Origin: Azorinus chamasolen
Lineage: Eukaryota; Mollusca; Bivalvia; Cardiida; Solecurtidae
Direction: 5' to 3'
Length of the DNA: 64,000 bases
Assembly (NCBI GenBank): GCA_963576725.1
Contig: OY755236.1
Span: 66,017,379 to 66,081,378, forward strand
Shown here: one piece after another, positions 12,049 to 23,440 of the stretch
Numbering within the stretch: the first letter of the stretch is position 1
Layout: every line of letters begins with the position of its first letter
Notes under the pieces: generated by a model
Seen by the model: only the letters and a program-made list of their open reading frames with translations
Database searches by the model: none
Told to the model about the DNA's origin: nothing
Program-made: the position numbers and the translations under genes

Positions 12049-12930
12049 AATGTCGGGAAAGTAAACCGGAAATGATGTACATAGGCGTTTCCCCGCATCA
12101 TTCGTTATTTAAATATAGATTTTTCAAAATGCGGGAGCCAGTGTCAATTGTCAATTACAGGTATCCCTCTAGGGAGTTATTGATCAAATGCGAGACTGCT
12201 AAAAATAGGATTTGGGGTATTCCAACTTCAGTGCTATTTGCGATGCCGATACAGACCTTTCTGTTTGGATTTATTTTGCACACACTGGATAATATTTTTT
12301 GCGGGACAATCATTTTGACTGCGGGATAATGCCCTCACCATTTAGAGAAAAAAGGGGGACCGAGGCAAAGATAAGCGGGATCCCGCACATCCCGCGCCCT
12401 GACAGCATCTCTGATTTTGTGCACACACAGGTAAAACAAGAAAAGTGTCACAGTAGGTGACGAATGCCCCAAAGCAAAGAACTGACAGTTAAATGTGTTT
12501 TGTTAGCAGGCCTGCATAAGCAACTGCAAAATGAAAGTAAAAATTGCATAGTATGATCAGAATTTGAACTCATGTAACCCCATACAAGAAGCATTTTTTG
12601 TAATTGAGGTCAAAGGCTATGGTCATGGAAACATGACCTACAAATAGTGCGTAACATTCCGCCATCCGAATATGAACTCACACATATACACCATATTTGG
12701 TGATCCTAGCTGATTCAGTGTAGGGATATGCTGTGGACAAGTTTTTTTGTAAATGAAGCTCAAGGTCAAGGTCAAAGTCATACTGACCTATAAATAGTAT
12801 GCGACACTCCGACATCCCAAGATGTACTCACACACTATATTTGGTGATCTTAACTTAAGGAGAGTAGAAGATGTATTCCGGACTTTTTTTTTTGGTAAAT
12901 GAGGTCAAAGGTCAAGGTCATATTGACCTA

Positions 12931-13498
12931 ACAAGAGCCCTGTGTGTCTGAGCATTATACATCCAAAGTCTGTGCTGTTGTAACATGCAATATATTAATT
13001 TGAGTTGAAAGTCACTGTGACCTTGACCTTTGACCCCATCGACCTCAAAATCAATAGGGGTCATCTACTAGCCATGACCAACCTTCCTACAAAGTATGAA
13101 GACAGCACACCCAATACTTATCAAGTTATTGAGTGGACACGATTTTTGAGTTGAAGGTCAATGTGACCTTGACCGACTGACCTCAAAATCAATAGTGGCC
13201 ATCTACTAGCCGTGACCAACCTTCCTACTAAGTATGAAAACAGCTCACCTAATACTTAATCAAGTTATTGAGCGGACAAAAAGTTTTAGTTGAAGGTCGA
13301 GGTGACCTTGACCTTTGACCGACTGACCTTAAAATCAATAGGGGTCACCTATTAGCTATGACCAACCTTCCTACTAAGTATAAAGAAAGCACGTCCAATA
13401 GTTGTCAAGTTATTGAGCGGACAAAGAAGTGGCTAACGGACGGACGGACGGACAAGCGCCATACCATAATACTACCTAAGTTACCTTTGGGCGTATAA
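12931..13498 (+). repeat. Nested tandem element, 'acaagagccctg' family
   Basis: Starts 'acaagagccctgtgtgtctgag'. Three ~145 bp units hold 'gtgaccttgacc', 'caataggggtcatctactagcc(a/g)tgaccaaccttcctac' in pieces, then GACGGACGGACGGACAAG and 'ctttgggcgtataaaa'. The host unit 'tgaccta|aatagtatg' is visible on both sides. Confidence 0.75.
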
Positions 13499-14556
13499 AA
13501 ATAGTATGTGACACTCTGCCATCCCAAGATGAACTCACACACCATATTTGGTGATCCTAGCCGATTCAGTGTGGGACTGAATTTACAAGTTTTTTTTGTA
13601 AATGAAGCCCAAGGTCAAGGTCAATGTCACATTGAACAATAAATAGTATGCAACACTCCGCCACCCCAAGATCAAACTACACACTATATGTGGTGATCCT
13701 AGCTGCAGAGTGTAGGAGATATGCTCCACACAAGTTTTTATTGTAAATGATGTAGGTGACACTCCCCCATCCCAAGATGAACTCACATACCATATTTGGT
13801 GATCCTAGCTGATTCAGTACAGAAGGTATGCTCCGGACATTTTTTTTTTTTTTATAAATGAAGCCCAAGGTCAAGGTCACATTGACCTATTAATAGTAAG
13901 CGACACAGCTCCGCCATCCCAAGATGTACTCACACACCAAATTTGGTGATCCTAGCTGAAGCAGTGTAGGCGATATGCTCCGGACAAGCTTTTTTTGTAA
14001 ATGAGGTCAAAGGTTAAGGTCACATTAACTTAAAAAATAGTATGCGATGCTCCGCCATCCTAAAATGAACTAACACCGTATTTGGTGATCCTAGCTAATT
14101 CGGTATAGAAGGTATGCTCAAACAAGTTTTTTTTGTGAATGAAGCCCAATGTCAAGGTCACATTGACCTATAAATAGTATGTGACACTCTTCCATCCCAA
14201 GATGTACTCACACACCATATTTGGTGATCCAAGCTGAAGTAGTTTAGGAAATATGCTCCGGTCAAGCTATTTTTGTAAATGAGGTCAAAGGTCAAGGTCA
14301 TATTGACTTAAAAATAGTATGTGACATTCTGCCATCCCAAGATGAACTCACACACCATATTTGGGGATCCTAGCTGACTTGGTATGGGAGGTATGCTCCG
14401 GACAATTTTTTTTGTAAATGAAGCCCAAGGTCAAGGTCACATTGACCTATAATTAGTATGCAATACTCAAACATCCCAAGATGTACTCACACACCATATT
14501 TGGTGATCCTAGCCAAAGTAGTGTAGGAGATATGCTCCAGACAAGCAAAATCTGCA

Positions 14557-14560
<4 letters not shown>

Positions 14561-14623
<63 letters not shown>
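14561..14623 (+). repeat. (CA)n microsatellite
   Basis: About 31 uninterrupted CA units at the 3' end of the surrounding tandem element. Confidence 0.95.
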
Positions 14624-14626
<3 letters not shown>

Positions 14627-14684
14627 AACTGACGGTTCAATCACTATACATGCCACAAAGTCTAGCTTTAGGGGCATAAAATTC

Positions 14685-15984
14685 CTACATGCCTATTATA
14701 CTCTAAAACAATTAACTGGCCACTAACAATGAAACTCTCATGGTCATCTACAGAAGCAAATTCAACTGATGGATATCAATCTGCAACAATCAATATGCTA
14801 ATCTTTCTTCACTTAAACCCATTTTATATGAACTAGAATCATAAATTGATTGATTTCTTTATCTGGTTTAAGCTACTAAAATTACCATCAAAGAATTAAT
14901 CTATAACGTCTTTTCCATCAACTACCAATACCCTGGTTCTACTTCCCCTTACAAATAATAATCAAATCAAGAGAGATAACCTCTTTTCCATCATCTACAG
15001 ATACCCAAGTGCTACCTCCCCTTACACCAAATTATAAAACCGCGAGAGATAATCTCTTTTCCATCAACTACCAATACTCAAGTTCTACCTCCCTTACATC
15101 GAATAGTTTTGCCTTAATGCGATATTGTCAGCTTTGAGTGATTTTGTTGGGTTTTACTACATCACAACACTAAATAGTGTGCTGGAGAATCAGAGATGCT
15201 GACATTCCAGTTTACGTTAAACCGTTATTAGTAACCTATTAGAATAAAATTTTATGAAATGCAGGACACATAGCTCTGCGTGCTGGATTGCAGGACAGGG
15301 CCTGAAATGTGGGACAGTTCCACAAATTGCGTGAAACTTGGCATGCTATAGTATGACCCATAACAAGAACTGTAACTCTAGTGTTACTGATTGTATATCA
15401 GATACATATGACCATGTAGCTATGGTAAGACCTATGACAAGGACTGTAACTCTAGCCTTACTGATTGTATATCATAACATATCACATACATATGACCATG
15501 TAGCTATGGTAAGACCGATGAAAGGAGAGAAACAGACTTTTTCAAACAACAAATGTATATGGGAAGTATGTCCCTTACCTATTTTCTATAGAATGAAAGT
15601 GGTGTGAAAAAACAGCAGAGCAAACAAATGTCAACGCTAGTCTTTTTGCAAATACAAGTTTAATAAGTTTAATAACTGTAGGAATATGAATTAGCTTTCA
15701 GAGTTTTTATAATGGCACTGCGAACAAGCAAAGTTTTGGCAAGAGCAGAACAGTAGAATCAGATCTATTCTATTTTATAAGCAAACAGAGCAGATGCTGA
15801 TCAGGCAACATTTACAAGAGTTGTCTGCCCTGAATCTTATGTGATTGCAAATAGATAAGGAAAGGTTTAAAGACATAAAATACAAAAGGACTATGGGCCT
15901 CCATTACAAGGGGCATTTGGAAAACTGGATCATTTTGTGCAACTGTGATGAAGATGTCAATGTTTTATCTCCACCATCTTTCTT
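14685..15984. other. Intronic, small repeats only
   Basis: Three ~60 bp copies of 'gagataa(t/c)ctcttttccatca.ctac..atac' occupy 14890-15100. A hAT-like end (cagagatgctga) is at 15193. 'gactgtaactctag.cttactgattgtatatca' is duplicated at 15370-15510. A MITE-like relic is near 15780-15840. No exon. Confidence 0.5.
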
Positions 15985-16234
15985 TTAACCCTTTCCCTCA
16001 TATAAACGTGTTTTCACGCATTTGCAAACAGAGAAGACCCAGATCAGATGGCTCCTAGAGGAGCCGTCTGATCAGGGTCTGCTCTGTTTGCTAATAGTAT
16101 TTGATAGATGTGTTTCTTTATTTTCTAAAATGTCTACAATATCCCACCTTCCACATTTCTTTATAACTATTTAGTTAATGAATATTCAGTAAGTATTGAA
16201 ATTTGGCCTAAATACAGAACAGGGAAAGGGTTAA
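15985..16234 (+). mobile_element. TTAA MITE, subfamily A, well preserved
   Basis: TTAACCCTTTCCCTC at the left and AGGGAAAGGGTTAA at the right. The hairpin arms are gcaaacagagaagacccagatc and gatcagggtctgctctgtttgc around ggctcctagaggagcc. Confidence 0.88.
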
Positions 16235-16287
16235 ACCTTCAGACAATCTGAGAAAAATTAGTGCAAGCTCTGTCAAAGTGTGTGTGT

Positions 16288-16310
16288 GGGGGGGGGGGGG
16301 GGGGGGGGGG
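16288..16310 (+). repeat. Poly(G) run, 23 bp
   Basis: Homopolymer after TGTGTGTG. Its length may be an assembly estimate. Confidence 0.9.
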
Positions 16311-16349
16311 AGATTTTTACACAGGATCAAGAATAGTAATGTTCCTTTA

Positions 16350-16660
16350 TGTCTTCACTAAACCTATGCTATGACTACTATTTCGAATCATCTCTTCATA
16401 AGCCCCTCACCGCTGTGGGTTCGAATCCCGGTCTGAGCATTTAGATTTTTCATGTGAGGAAGCCTTCCAGCTGGCTTGCGGTAGGTCGGTGGTTCTACCT
16501 GGATGTTCTTCTGTGCACGAAACAATGCAATTTGTTCCGTACACAGAACAACATCTGGGGTCTTCCTCCCCCTGTAGTTAGCAGGATGTCGTGATATGAC
16601 TGAAATACTGTTAAAACAACGAATAACCTGATAAAAACCAAACCATACTCTTCATGATGA
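16350..16660 (+). mobile_element. tRNA-derived SINE, bivalve type
   Basis: 'gtgggttcgaatcccggtc' holds a perfect Pol III B box (16418-16428). The body has 'gaagccttccagctggcttgcgg', 'ggtcggtggttctacct' and 'tctggggtcttcctcccc', a SINE core I know from mollusc genomes. The 3' part is 'gatatgactgaaatactgttaaaac'. The segment 16350-16396 also resembles the foldback at 18309. A minus-strand copy is at 36355-36540. Confidence 0.75.
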
Positions 16661-16717
16661 TTAAAAAAAAAGATCAAAACAAAGCATTTTAGTACTTTAT
16701 CTGTAGCTCTGTATGTC

Positions 16718-16953
16718 TTAACCCTTTCCCTGGTCTATGTGTATTTCAAATTTCAATATCTTCTGAATATTTATGGACAAAATAGTTATAATGAAATATG
16801 GATTGTGGAACATAGTAGCCATTTTAAAAGGTAAAGAATTACATTGGCAAACAGAGCAGACCCTGATCAGACTGCTCCTATCGGAGCCTTCTCATCTGGG
16901 TCTACAATGTTTGCAAATACGTGAAAAAGCGTTTTAATGAAGGAAAGGGTTAA
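16718..16953 (-). mobile_element. TTAA MITE, subfamily A, beside exon
   Basis: TTAACCCTTTCCCTGG / GGAAAGGGTTAA. Hairpin: cagaccctgatcagactgctcc against ggagccttctcatctgggtcta. It lies 87 bp downstream of the donor of the Thr286 exon. Confidence 0.85.
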
Positions 16954-17040
16954 TCTGCTAGTTTCAGTGGGTAAAGGTGAATAGAAGATAGCAGAAAAGG
17001 TCTTTGCCGATTTCCTTAACAGTGAAAGTTGGTTACCCAC

Positions 17041-17124
17041 CTTGAGCTTCCTGCGTGCATTGAACTTCTTCAAGCAGTCAACAGTCTCCTGTCTGTGAAC
17101 AGCAGCAGCCACACGTTCCCGTTG
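17041..17124 (-). CDS. CaMKII: CaMKII exon, autoinhibitory and calmodulin-binding segment
   Basis: Minus-strand exon of 84 bp (28 codons, phase 0). It encodes QRERVAAAV then [24 protein letters not shown] carries the autophosphorylation Thr equal to rat alpha Thr286 (codon 17085-17083), and the basic helix after it binds calmodulin. The positions of the oxidation-sensitive Met281/Met282 of vertebrates hold Val and His here. Acceptor catttcag, donor gtgggta. The linker exon beginning GAILTTM was not found down to base 1, so the following intron exceeds 17 kb. Confidence 0.97.
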
Positions 17125-18308
17125 CTGAAATGAGACAAAATACCAAAGTGTACAGATATGTACCATGTAACAAATGTCTAAACTTCAAATAATTAGTTGC
17201 TAAAGAAGTTCAAACTTTGGTGAAAATTCAAGCCATGGATACCCTTCCTATGCTTTATGAGTTGGTGTATTAGCACACACTATGATCAGCATGAGTCATG
17301 AGCCACTGATCAGGGTGGCCATGGATGTGGCATTATTGAGAATCTTTCTCTTGTTAAGCATGACATGACATCTGCAAAACAGGTGGAATCCAGGTGAGAG
17401 GCCGAGTGACCCAGCATCTTCTCAGTATTCAAGCTGTTTACTATTCAGTCATTAGTTTTCAAAAAAAAAAAGCTTGAATGACTCGGAAGGTGGTATAACT
17501 TGCAACAGATGACAGCATCAGTTGAGTTATAAACACTTTCTGGTGTGTATATCAGTAAGTCTCATTTAATTGACAAAAAAGCTAGTAACATTTAGATCTT
17601 TTCTTCAACTACTCTAAAAGCTTAGTGTTTTTATTCCTTTCTTTTAGAGCCAACATCAACCTCAAACAGTTTGGATCCTGATGAAATATTATATTACAAA
17701 ATATTCTATTCAGATCTAAACTATTTGTAAAGTCTACAGAGTGGCAGTTTAAGTCTGAATGTTAACAGAGTCCTATTCTGAACAGGGTCCATCGACTTTA
17801 TAATAAAATTCCAAACATTTGCAATCACAAACAATGTAAGAATATCCTTGGCTGAAAATAAATTTGTTTATACGTTTTTGTACTCTATATGTAGCGCATC
17901 ATTTAATATCATATCTGACTACTACATTTTCATATATACACTGTACATATAAAACTGTCATGCATTAAATGTTGTCATGAACAGGATGTAAAAGAACAGA
18001 TTTTAGATTTTATCAACAAATTATTTGCACAACTTGACTATTGCTGTAAAGAAACAAGTACAAAGAGAAAGAATGAAGTTTGCAGGCTAGTATTCATCAA
18101 AAGTAATACATAAATATGCATGTATTCATATTTTCGATACATTTTAAAGCTGTAAAACTGTCTGAACTCAATACCTTCTATTAAACTGATTTATTCTCTT
18201 ACATCATCATTACTTTATAATACAAAAGTTGACTTCCTTCCAATTTAATCAAATGACAGAGGTCCAGATAAGATGCGTAAATTGAAACATTTTCAAGAAG
18301 CACTACCT
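17125..18308. other. Intronic, few features
   Basis: Only a subfamily C hairpin relic at 17660-17740 ('aacagtttggatcctgatgaa') is recognisable. Confidence 0.5.
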
Positions 18309-18407
18309 TATTTCTCCACCAAACCCTATGTTGTGACCACTCTTTTGAATCGTCTCGAAGAGATGATTCTAAAGAGTGGGCACAACATAGAGTTTGGTGA
18401 AGAAATA
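18309..18407. repeat. 99 bp palindrome (foldback MITE)
   Basis: tatttctccaccaaacccta..gaatcgtctc is mirrored by gagatgattc..tagagtttggtgaagaaata, with almost no loop. A diverged left arm is at 16350-16396, fused to the SINE. The flank 'ctttatctgtagctctg' is shared by both loci. Confidence 0.75.
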
Positions 18408-18606
18408 CCGATTTTCATGTGTGAGTACGCACCTTTATCTGTAGCTCTGAAATGAGATTCACTAGTTCAAGAAAGAAAGACACATAGTAAAGAGAAAGAC
18501 ATGGATCTATCACGAAAGAAAATCTATCACAATTAAAACATCAAAACTGATATAAAGTTGAAAAGATAGCTATCCCTATCGAAGAGTCCTATAACTGTGT
18601 TTATAA

Positions 18607-18851
18607 ACCACTTACTTCATGAATCTTCATGCAAAAAGTAATGACATCATGAAGATAATTAGATTATTTCTTTATAATTGCATATGAATACAGGTAATTT
18701 CGATCATGGCAGAAACTGTAGAATCAGCTCTATATTAATCCGTAAGCAAACAGAGCTGGCCCCAATCAGACAACTCATACAGAAGCTATCTCATCTTTGT
18801 CTAACCTGTTTACAAGGCATTAAAGGATATATCTATGAAATAAAGGTTTAA
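18607..18851 (-). mobile_element. TTAA MITE, subfamily A, degenerate
   Basis: Retains 'cttcatgcaaaaagtaatgacatcatgaa', 'gcagaaactgtagaatcagctctatatt' and part of the hairpin, but both ends are worn. Confidence 0.55.
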
Positions 18852-18900
18852 GAGTAAATTGTCTATGTTTAAGATGAAATACATTACAGTGACAGAACAT

Positions 18901-19109
18901 TTAATCCTTTGATTGTGGGAACTGGGTTAGCTGCCATTTGCAAACAGTGTAGAATTGGATCATAGGGCTCCTAGAGTCCTTAGATCAGGATCTACACTGT
19001 TTGCCATTCAAACTCATTTCACAAATTGTAACCTATCATACAGAATGAACTCTACCGATAAGCAATGATGGACCTTTCCACTTTAGATATTCAGCATTCA
19101 AAGGATCAA
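18901..19109. mobile_element. TTAA MITE, subfamily B
   Basis: TTAATCCTTTGATTGTGG / GCATTCAAAGGATCAA ends. Hairpin: gcaaacagtgtagaattggatc / gatcaggatctacactgtttgc. Confidence 0.7.
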
Positions 19110-19194
19110 CACTTGGCACAGTGAGCAAATTGTCTACAACATTGGCTTCCATTCTCAAAGAAAACGTCTTCTAATTATCATCAAAAGCAAAATC

Positions 19195-19295
19195 GGTGTG
19201 ACAAACAGTTTAGATCCTAATGAGAAGCAGAATTACTGGGCGTCTAATCTTGGTCTAAACTGTTTTCATTTAAATAGCATGCCAAGAGTTATTTA
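19195..19295. mobile_element. Subfamily C MITE, hairpin part
   Basis: 'aacagtttagatcctaatgaga' faces 'tctaatcttggtctaaactgtt'. The CTCTTTGCAC ends are worn. Confidence 0.5.
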
Positions 19296-19755
19296 TCTGG
19301 TGTATTCCATTTTAGTGTATGACTAACCTAATGATACACACATCTATTGCTTGTGTGTACGTTAATTACAATTATATTAATAATGACTCAGTAATGACTT
19401 AATACCGTATTACAAATGCTTATAAAAGATGCATTGAAGTGGCTAATCTGCAATATTCAATGATACAGTATGCCTGCCATTAAAGCATTCAGTGATTGCA
19501 TGTGCTTTGACATATATCAGGGTGTGTTATAAGGTAATTTATTGCCCTATTCATACCATCATGCTGATTAACCTTGTTCATGCTGGAAATGAGTAAACCT
19601 ATAATAATTTCAAAGTAGATCCTGGTCAGCAGGCTCATTTAGCTGATCTGGTTCTCTATTTAAGTGTGCAGATTTAAACAGGGAATACTTTTTTTTACAA
19701 AAGGACAGTCATTAACAGCTCATGGAGTATTTTTCAGACCTAAGCATGAAGTGGG

Positions 19756-19950
19756 TTAACCCTTTACCTGACAGAGAAGCCTTCTGACACCTTTGCAAAC
19801 AGAGTAGATGAAGATCAGACAGCTCCTACAAGAGCTATTTGATATGGACCTGCTGTTTGCTTACGACATTATATAGATCTGATTCTACAGTTACCATAAA
19901 TCATCAAACAAATATTCACGATTGAATATTTTCATCAGGTAAATGGTTGA
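19756..19950 (+). mobile_element. TTAA MITE, subfamily A
   Basis: TTAACCCTTTACCTGA at the left, 'aggtaaatggttga' at the right. Hairpin: gcaaacagagtagatgaagatcag / gatatggacctgctgtttgc, diverged. Confidence 0.7.
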
Positions 19951-21418
19951 AAGGTTCAAGACCTTTTATTTATCTTTCAATTCAACCATGTCACTGGCTT
20001 ATATTAATCACTTGACCACATCAAACATCTTCGCTTTTGTACTACCCAATTCAAGAGATGTATATCCTATTTATATCTACCTATTGTGTAAATATGAAGG
20101 GAAAATCTAAAACGATCTCTAATACAGTAAAGGTGTCAAAATAATTTCAATAACAGTACACCAAATAGAATAGCTCAGGGTATTTGCATTGAATGAATGG
20201 AATCTGTTGGTAATTTTAAAGTTTTCAATAGTGTAAGTACACAAATATTTTATTTCTGGCAGTTTGTGTGCCATAAAAAGCCTAAAGCAGCTGTACATAG
20301 ATCACGGACGCATTTATATGAACGAACACCTCACTCCCCTTTATTTCTTCCAAATGGAATATTCACAAACATAATGTTTACAGCCATGAAAAAAACAACA
20401 GTGTTCAAAAGACCATAATTATGTGGATGGACGGACAGACAGATGACATGAAAGTGAATTCCTCAGTGCAGTCCAGCTTTGCAAGTGACACAAAAACTGT
20501 GCATAAAACAATCTTAAATAGTTATCACAAGAGTCCACATACTTAGCTTAAACTTTAAAATATTCCAATTTGGTAGAATTCCTATCATGAATTACACAGC
20601 AGTTCATACCCGTTGTAAGTAAAGTTTGTTTTCTTTGCACGTTGTACGCTATCAATTGCCCTCTGTAAAAATTGTCGTTTGTTGCAATTCTGAATGTTTT
20701 CTTTTGTTTCTCTTAAAAAATGGAACCACAGTTTAAAACATGAGGATACACCGAGTATCCAAACAACCTAGGTTATCACAAAGAACTGAGTTATAAATTA
20801 TGTCCCTTCTACTTACAGGGATGATAACCACTGCCCCCATGTATCATTGGGGCCAAGTTTCAAAGGTAAATCCAATAGACTTTAAAATCCCTTCCCTCCG
20901 TAGTTCTACCATTCCTGATGTAAAGAAACGGTACAGTTCTGTCCATGTAAACATAACAAATGGGTCTATTTACTCAACAGGGAGCATTTCATTTATATTG
21001 AATGACCTATTGTATAAACAGTAGATCCTAACACAGCCTAGCTCTACAATTGAGGTAAATTAAACTAGGACAGAGATCAAATGATCACAAATTAGTACTA
21101 TCAACATACTGAATGAATGCATTGTTTGCCATGACAGATTCAGTGCTGATTTCAAGGTACAACGCATAAATCATACTACACCTAATAAATGAAACAAAAA
21201 CAGCAAGGATTGAAATGATCAGTTTACAGAAAAAAATGCTAATGACAGGAACTACTTAATTTGCGTAGATAATAAAGCTTACAATTTGAAATGCCATAAC
21301 AGAGATTATCTACTGCAAAAGAGGGCAATATATTCTAAGTTTTTAAAAACAACACGAAAAAAATACAACTACCAAAAGGTAGGTTTACAGAATCATTTCT
21401 TTGCTTTTCATACATCTT
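19951..21418. other. Intronic, nothing recognised
   Basis: AT-rich. Small open frames (20197-20418, 20800-21024) have no homologue I recognise and no convincing splice context. Confidence 0.5.
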
Positions 21419-21664
21419 TTAACCCTTTACCTCATGAAAATTCATGCAAGAAATAATTACGTCAAAAATATTAATGAGATGATTTTTATAACGGTATATG
21501 AACACAGAAATTTTGACCATGGCAGAAACAGTAGAATCGGATCTATATTTTTCTGTAAGATAACAGAGCAGACCCTGATCAGAAGGCTCCTACAGAAGCC
21601 GTCTATCTGAGATTACTCTGTTTGCAAAGGTGTCAAAATTGTTTCTATTTGGTAATGGGTTTAA
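21419..21664 (-). mobile_element. TTAA MITE, subfamily A
   Basis: TTAACCCTTTACCTCATG / GGTAATGGGTTTAA. Interior 'catggcagaaacagtagaatc'. Hairpin: gcagaccctgatcagaaggctcc / ggctcctacagaagcc. Confidence 0.8.
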
Positions 21665-21875
21665 GCGAAGTCAATATTATATGTACTCCAGCACAGGAGC
21701 AAGGGTTTTTTTTTTGCCTTATTATTTTATGTAAAATGTTAATAGACATACAATAATCCTATCATACCTGAAGAATTGTGTTTGGTACTCTACACTCTGA
21801 TAACTATAAACTTTCTTAATTAAGACTTTTCTCTTTTTAATACCTTCAAACCTATCCATAGCAGTCCACCCTCCC

Positions 21876-22072
21876 TTAACCCTTTCAATGCTGAGATTTC
21901 AAAAGAATTCTTCCAGATTTGACATTGGACTGTCTCATACAATCTGAAGGGGCTCTTTGTCCATTAACTATTCAATAGACCCTGACCAGAAGGCTCTATC
22001 AGGAGCCCTCTGATCCCGGTCTATACTGTTTGCAAAGGCTATTTACCTCAATTCCCGCATTGTAAGGGTTAA
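21876..22072. mobile_element. TTAA MITE, subfamily B
   Basis: TTAACCCTTTCAATGC / GCATTGTAAGGGTTAA. Hairpin: atagaccctgaccagaaggct / ctctgatcccggtctatactg. Confidence 0.8.
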
Positions 22073-22387
22073 CTCTGATGTCATGCTCTATTTCCAAACC
22101 TATCAATACTGTAACTCAGTAATTATATAAATCGTGCTTGTTGTTAGTGATATTGTTGCTACTGCTGTGGCAGCTGCTGCTGTAGAAGTATAATTGAAAA
22201 GCAACGAGCAACAGCACATCCAAGATGCTTTGAATCAATCACCATTAGTTATGACAACAGTAAGTTCATATCTTCATAAGTTACCTTAACATGCAAGAAA
22301 TAAATAAATATATATCTATAGAAAGTTACAAATACCAATTACCCTGGAGTCATTTGATCAAGGTCTACACTATTACATCAAACTAAT

Positions 22388-22569
22388 TTAACCCATTCTG
22401 TGTGGCAAAAACAAGTCACTAATATCCTATGAATACAGTGTATAGTATACCCAGATGAGAGTATGCACTGTTTGACATGTTTAAAACCCTTAATAATTAT
22501 TCATGGTACGCCAGACCTGTTTGACTTTTGGAACAGTCAATTTGATTAGTCAAGTGTAGAAAGGGTTAA
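22388..22569. mobile_element. TTAA MITE, subfamily B, degenerate
   Basis: TTAACCCATTCTGTGTGG / AGAAAGGGTTAA. Interior 'cccagatgagagtatgcactgtttgac' is a hairpin remnant. Confidence 0.6.
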
Positions 22570-22859
22570 AGTTAAATGGTGACAAGTTGAATTATTCAGC
22601 TTTATAAATAGGGTGAGAGGAGACTTGGGTGTCTAAATTTATACTAAGGATTATAAGGGTATCATTTTTAGTCAATGAGTTAAATAACAAAAATGAGAAG
22701 ACAAAAATGAGATTCTGTTTATCACATAAAACAGGAAACACACTGGAATTAGAATCTTTGTAATTTGTAGCATCCTTCCATACAATATTACTGATCAAGA
22801 ACTATCACCTTTACTTCTCTACTGACACTGAAGTGTGAGTTGTCTCATTTTATGAGGCC

Positions 22860-23088
22860 TTAACCCTTTGCTTCATTAATATTTATGTAAGAAATAATGA
22901 CATCACGAATATTTATTCACTGAATTTATATCATAATGCATGAATATGACACGTTTTGGCCATGGAAGAAACTGTAGAAATCATAAATCGAATAAGCATA
23001 TAGAGCAGATTGATTGGACAGATCGGAGTCATCTGATATGGGTCTAATCTTTATACGAAGATGCAAAAAGGTGTTTATATCAGGTTAA
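22860..23088 (-). mobile_element. TTAA MITE, subfamily A
   Basis: TTAACCCTTTGCTTCATTAAT at the left, 'atatcaggttaa' at the right. Interior 'tggccatggaagaaactgtagaa'. The hairpin is diverged. Confidence 0.7.
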
Positions 23089-23440
23089 GGGCAATGATTA
23101 CTCTGCAGCAGAAGCTTTAGCATACATGTATAGTTTGACCTTGATGTGACCTTGACCTTCAAGGTACAGACTGGGCAAGACATAAAACAGGATTATGATG
23201 TGGGGATTACTGGTGTAGAATTATTTCCAAATTGCCTAGATGTACCAGAGTTATGGATCAACATGGACTTCATATACAGTGGAAACACATGAACAGTTTG
23301 ACCTTAAAATGTGACTTTGACATTGGAGGCACATACACATCATCAGAGATGTGGTGAACATTTGTGTAAAATTGCACAATGCAAGGGAGAGTAATTGAGC
23401 AGACAATCATTTAAATGGATCCCACACCTCTCTAAATAAA

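Larger units (their letters stand above)
9591..12413 (-). mobile_element. hAT-like DNA transposon, decayed, with nested guest
   Basis: Terminal inverted repeats: CAGAGATGCTGCCAGG at the left, CCTGACAGCATCTCTG at the right. Both ends are flanked directly by ATTTTG, a possible target duplication (hAT elements usually make 8 bp, so the class is tentative). A related end (cagagatgctgacattcc) lies at 15193. The element carries a minus-strand open frame (11776-12048) and a tandem-repeat guest (9638-11314). Confidence 0.65.
12435..14681 (+). repeat. Tandem AAGGTCA element, interrupted
   Basis: Starts 'aacaagaaaagtgtcacagtaggtgacgaatgcccc'. Units of ~140-160 bp contain 'cccaagatg.actcacacaccatatttggtgatcctagctg'. 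It ends with (CA)n and hairpin tgccacaaagtctagctttaggggcataaaa. A different element (12931-13498) splits one unit. Confidence 0.82.

Noticed and set aside
14453..14726. Open frames rich in Val-Cys or Thr-His
   Set aside because: They read through the (CA)n microsatellite.
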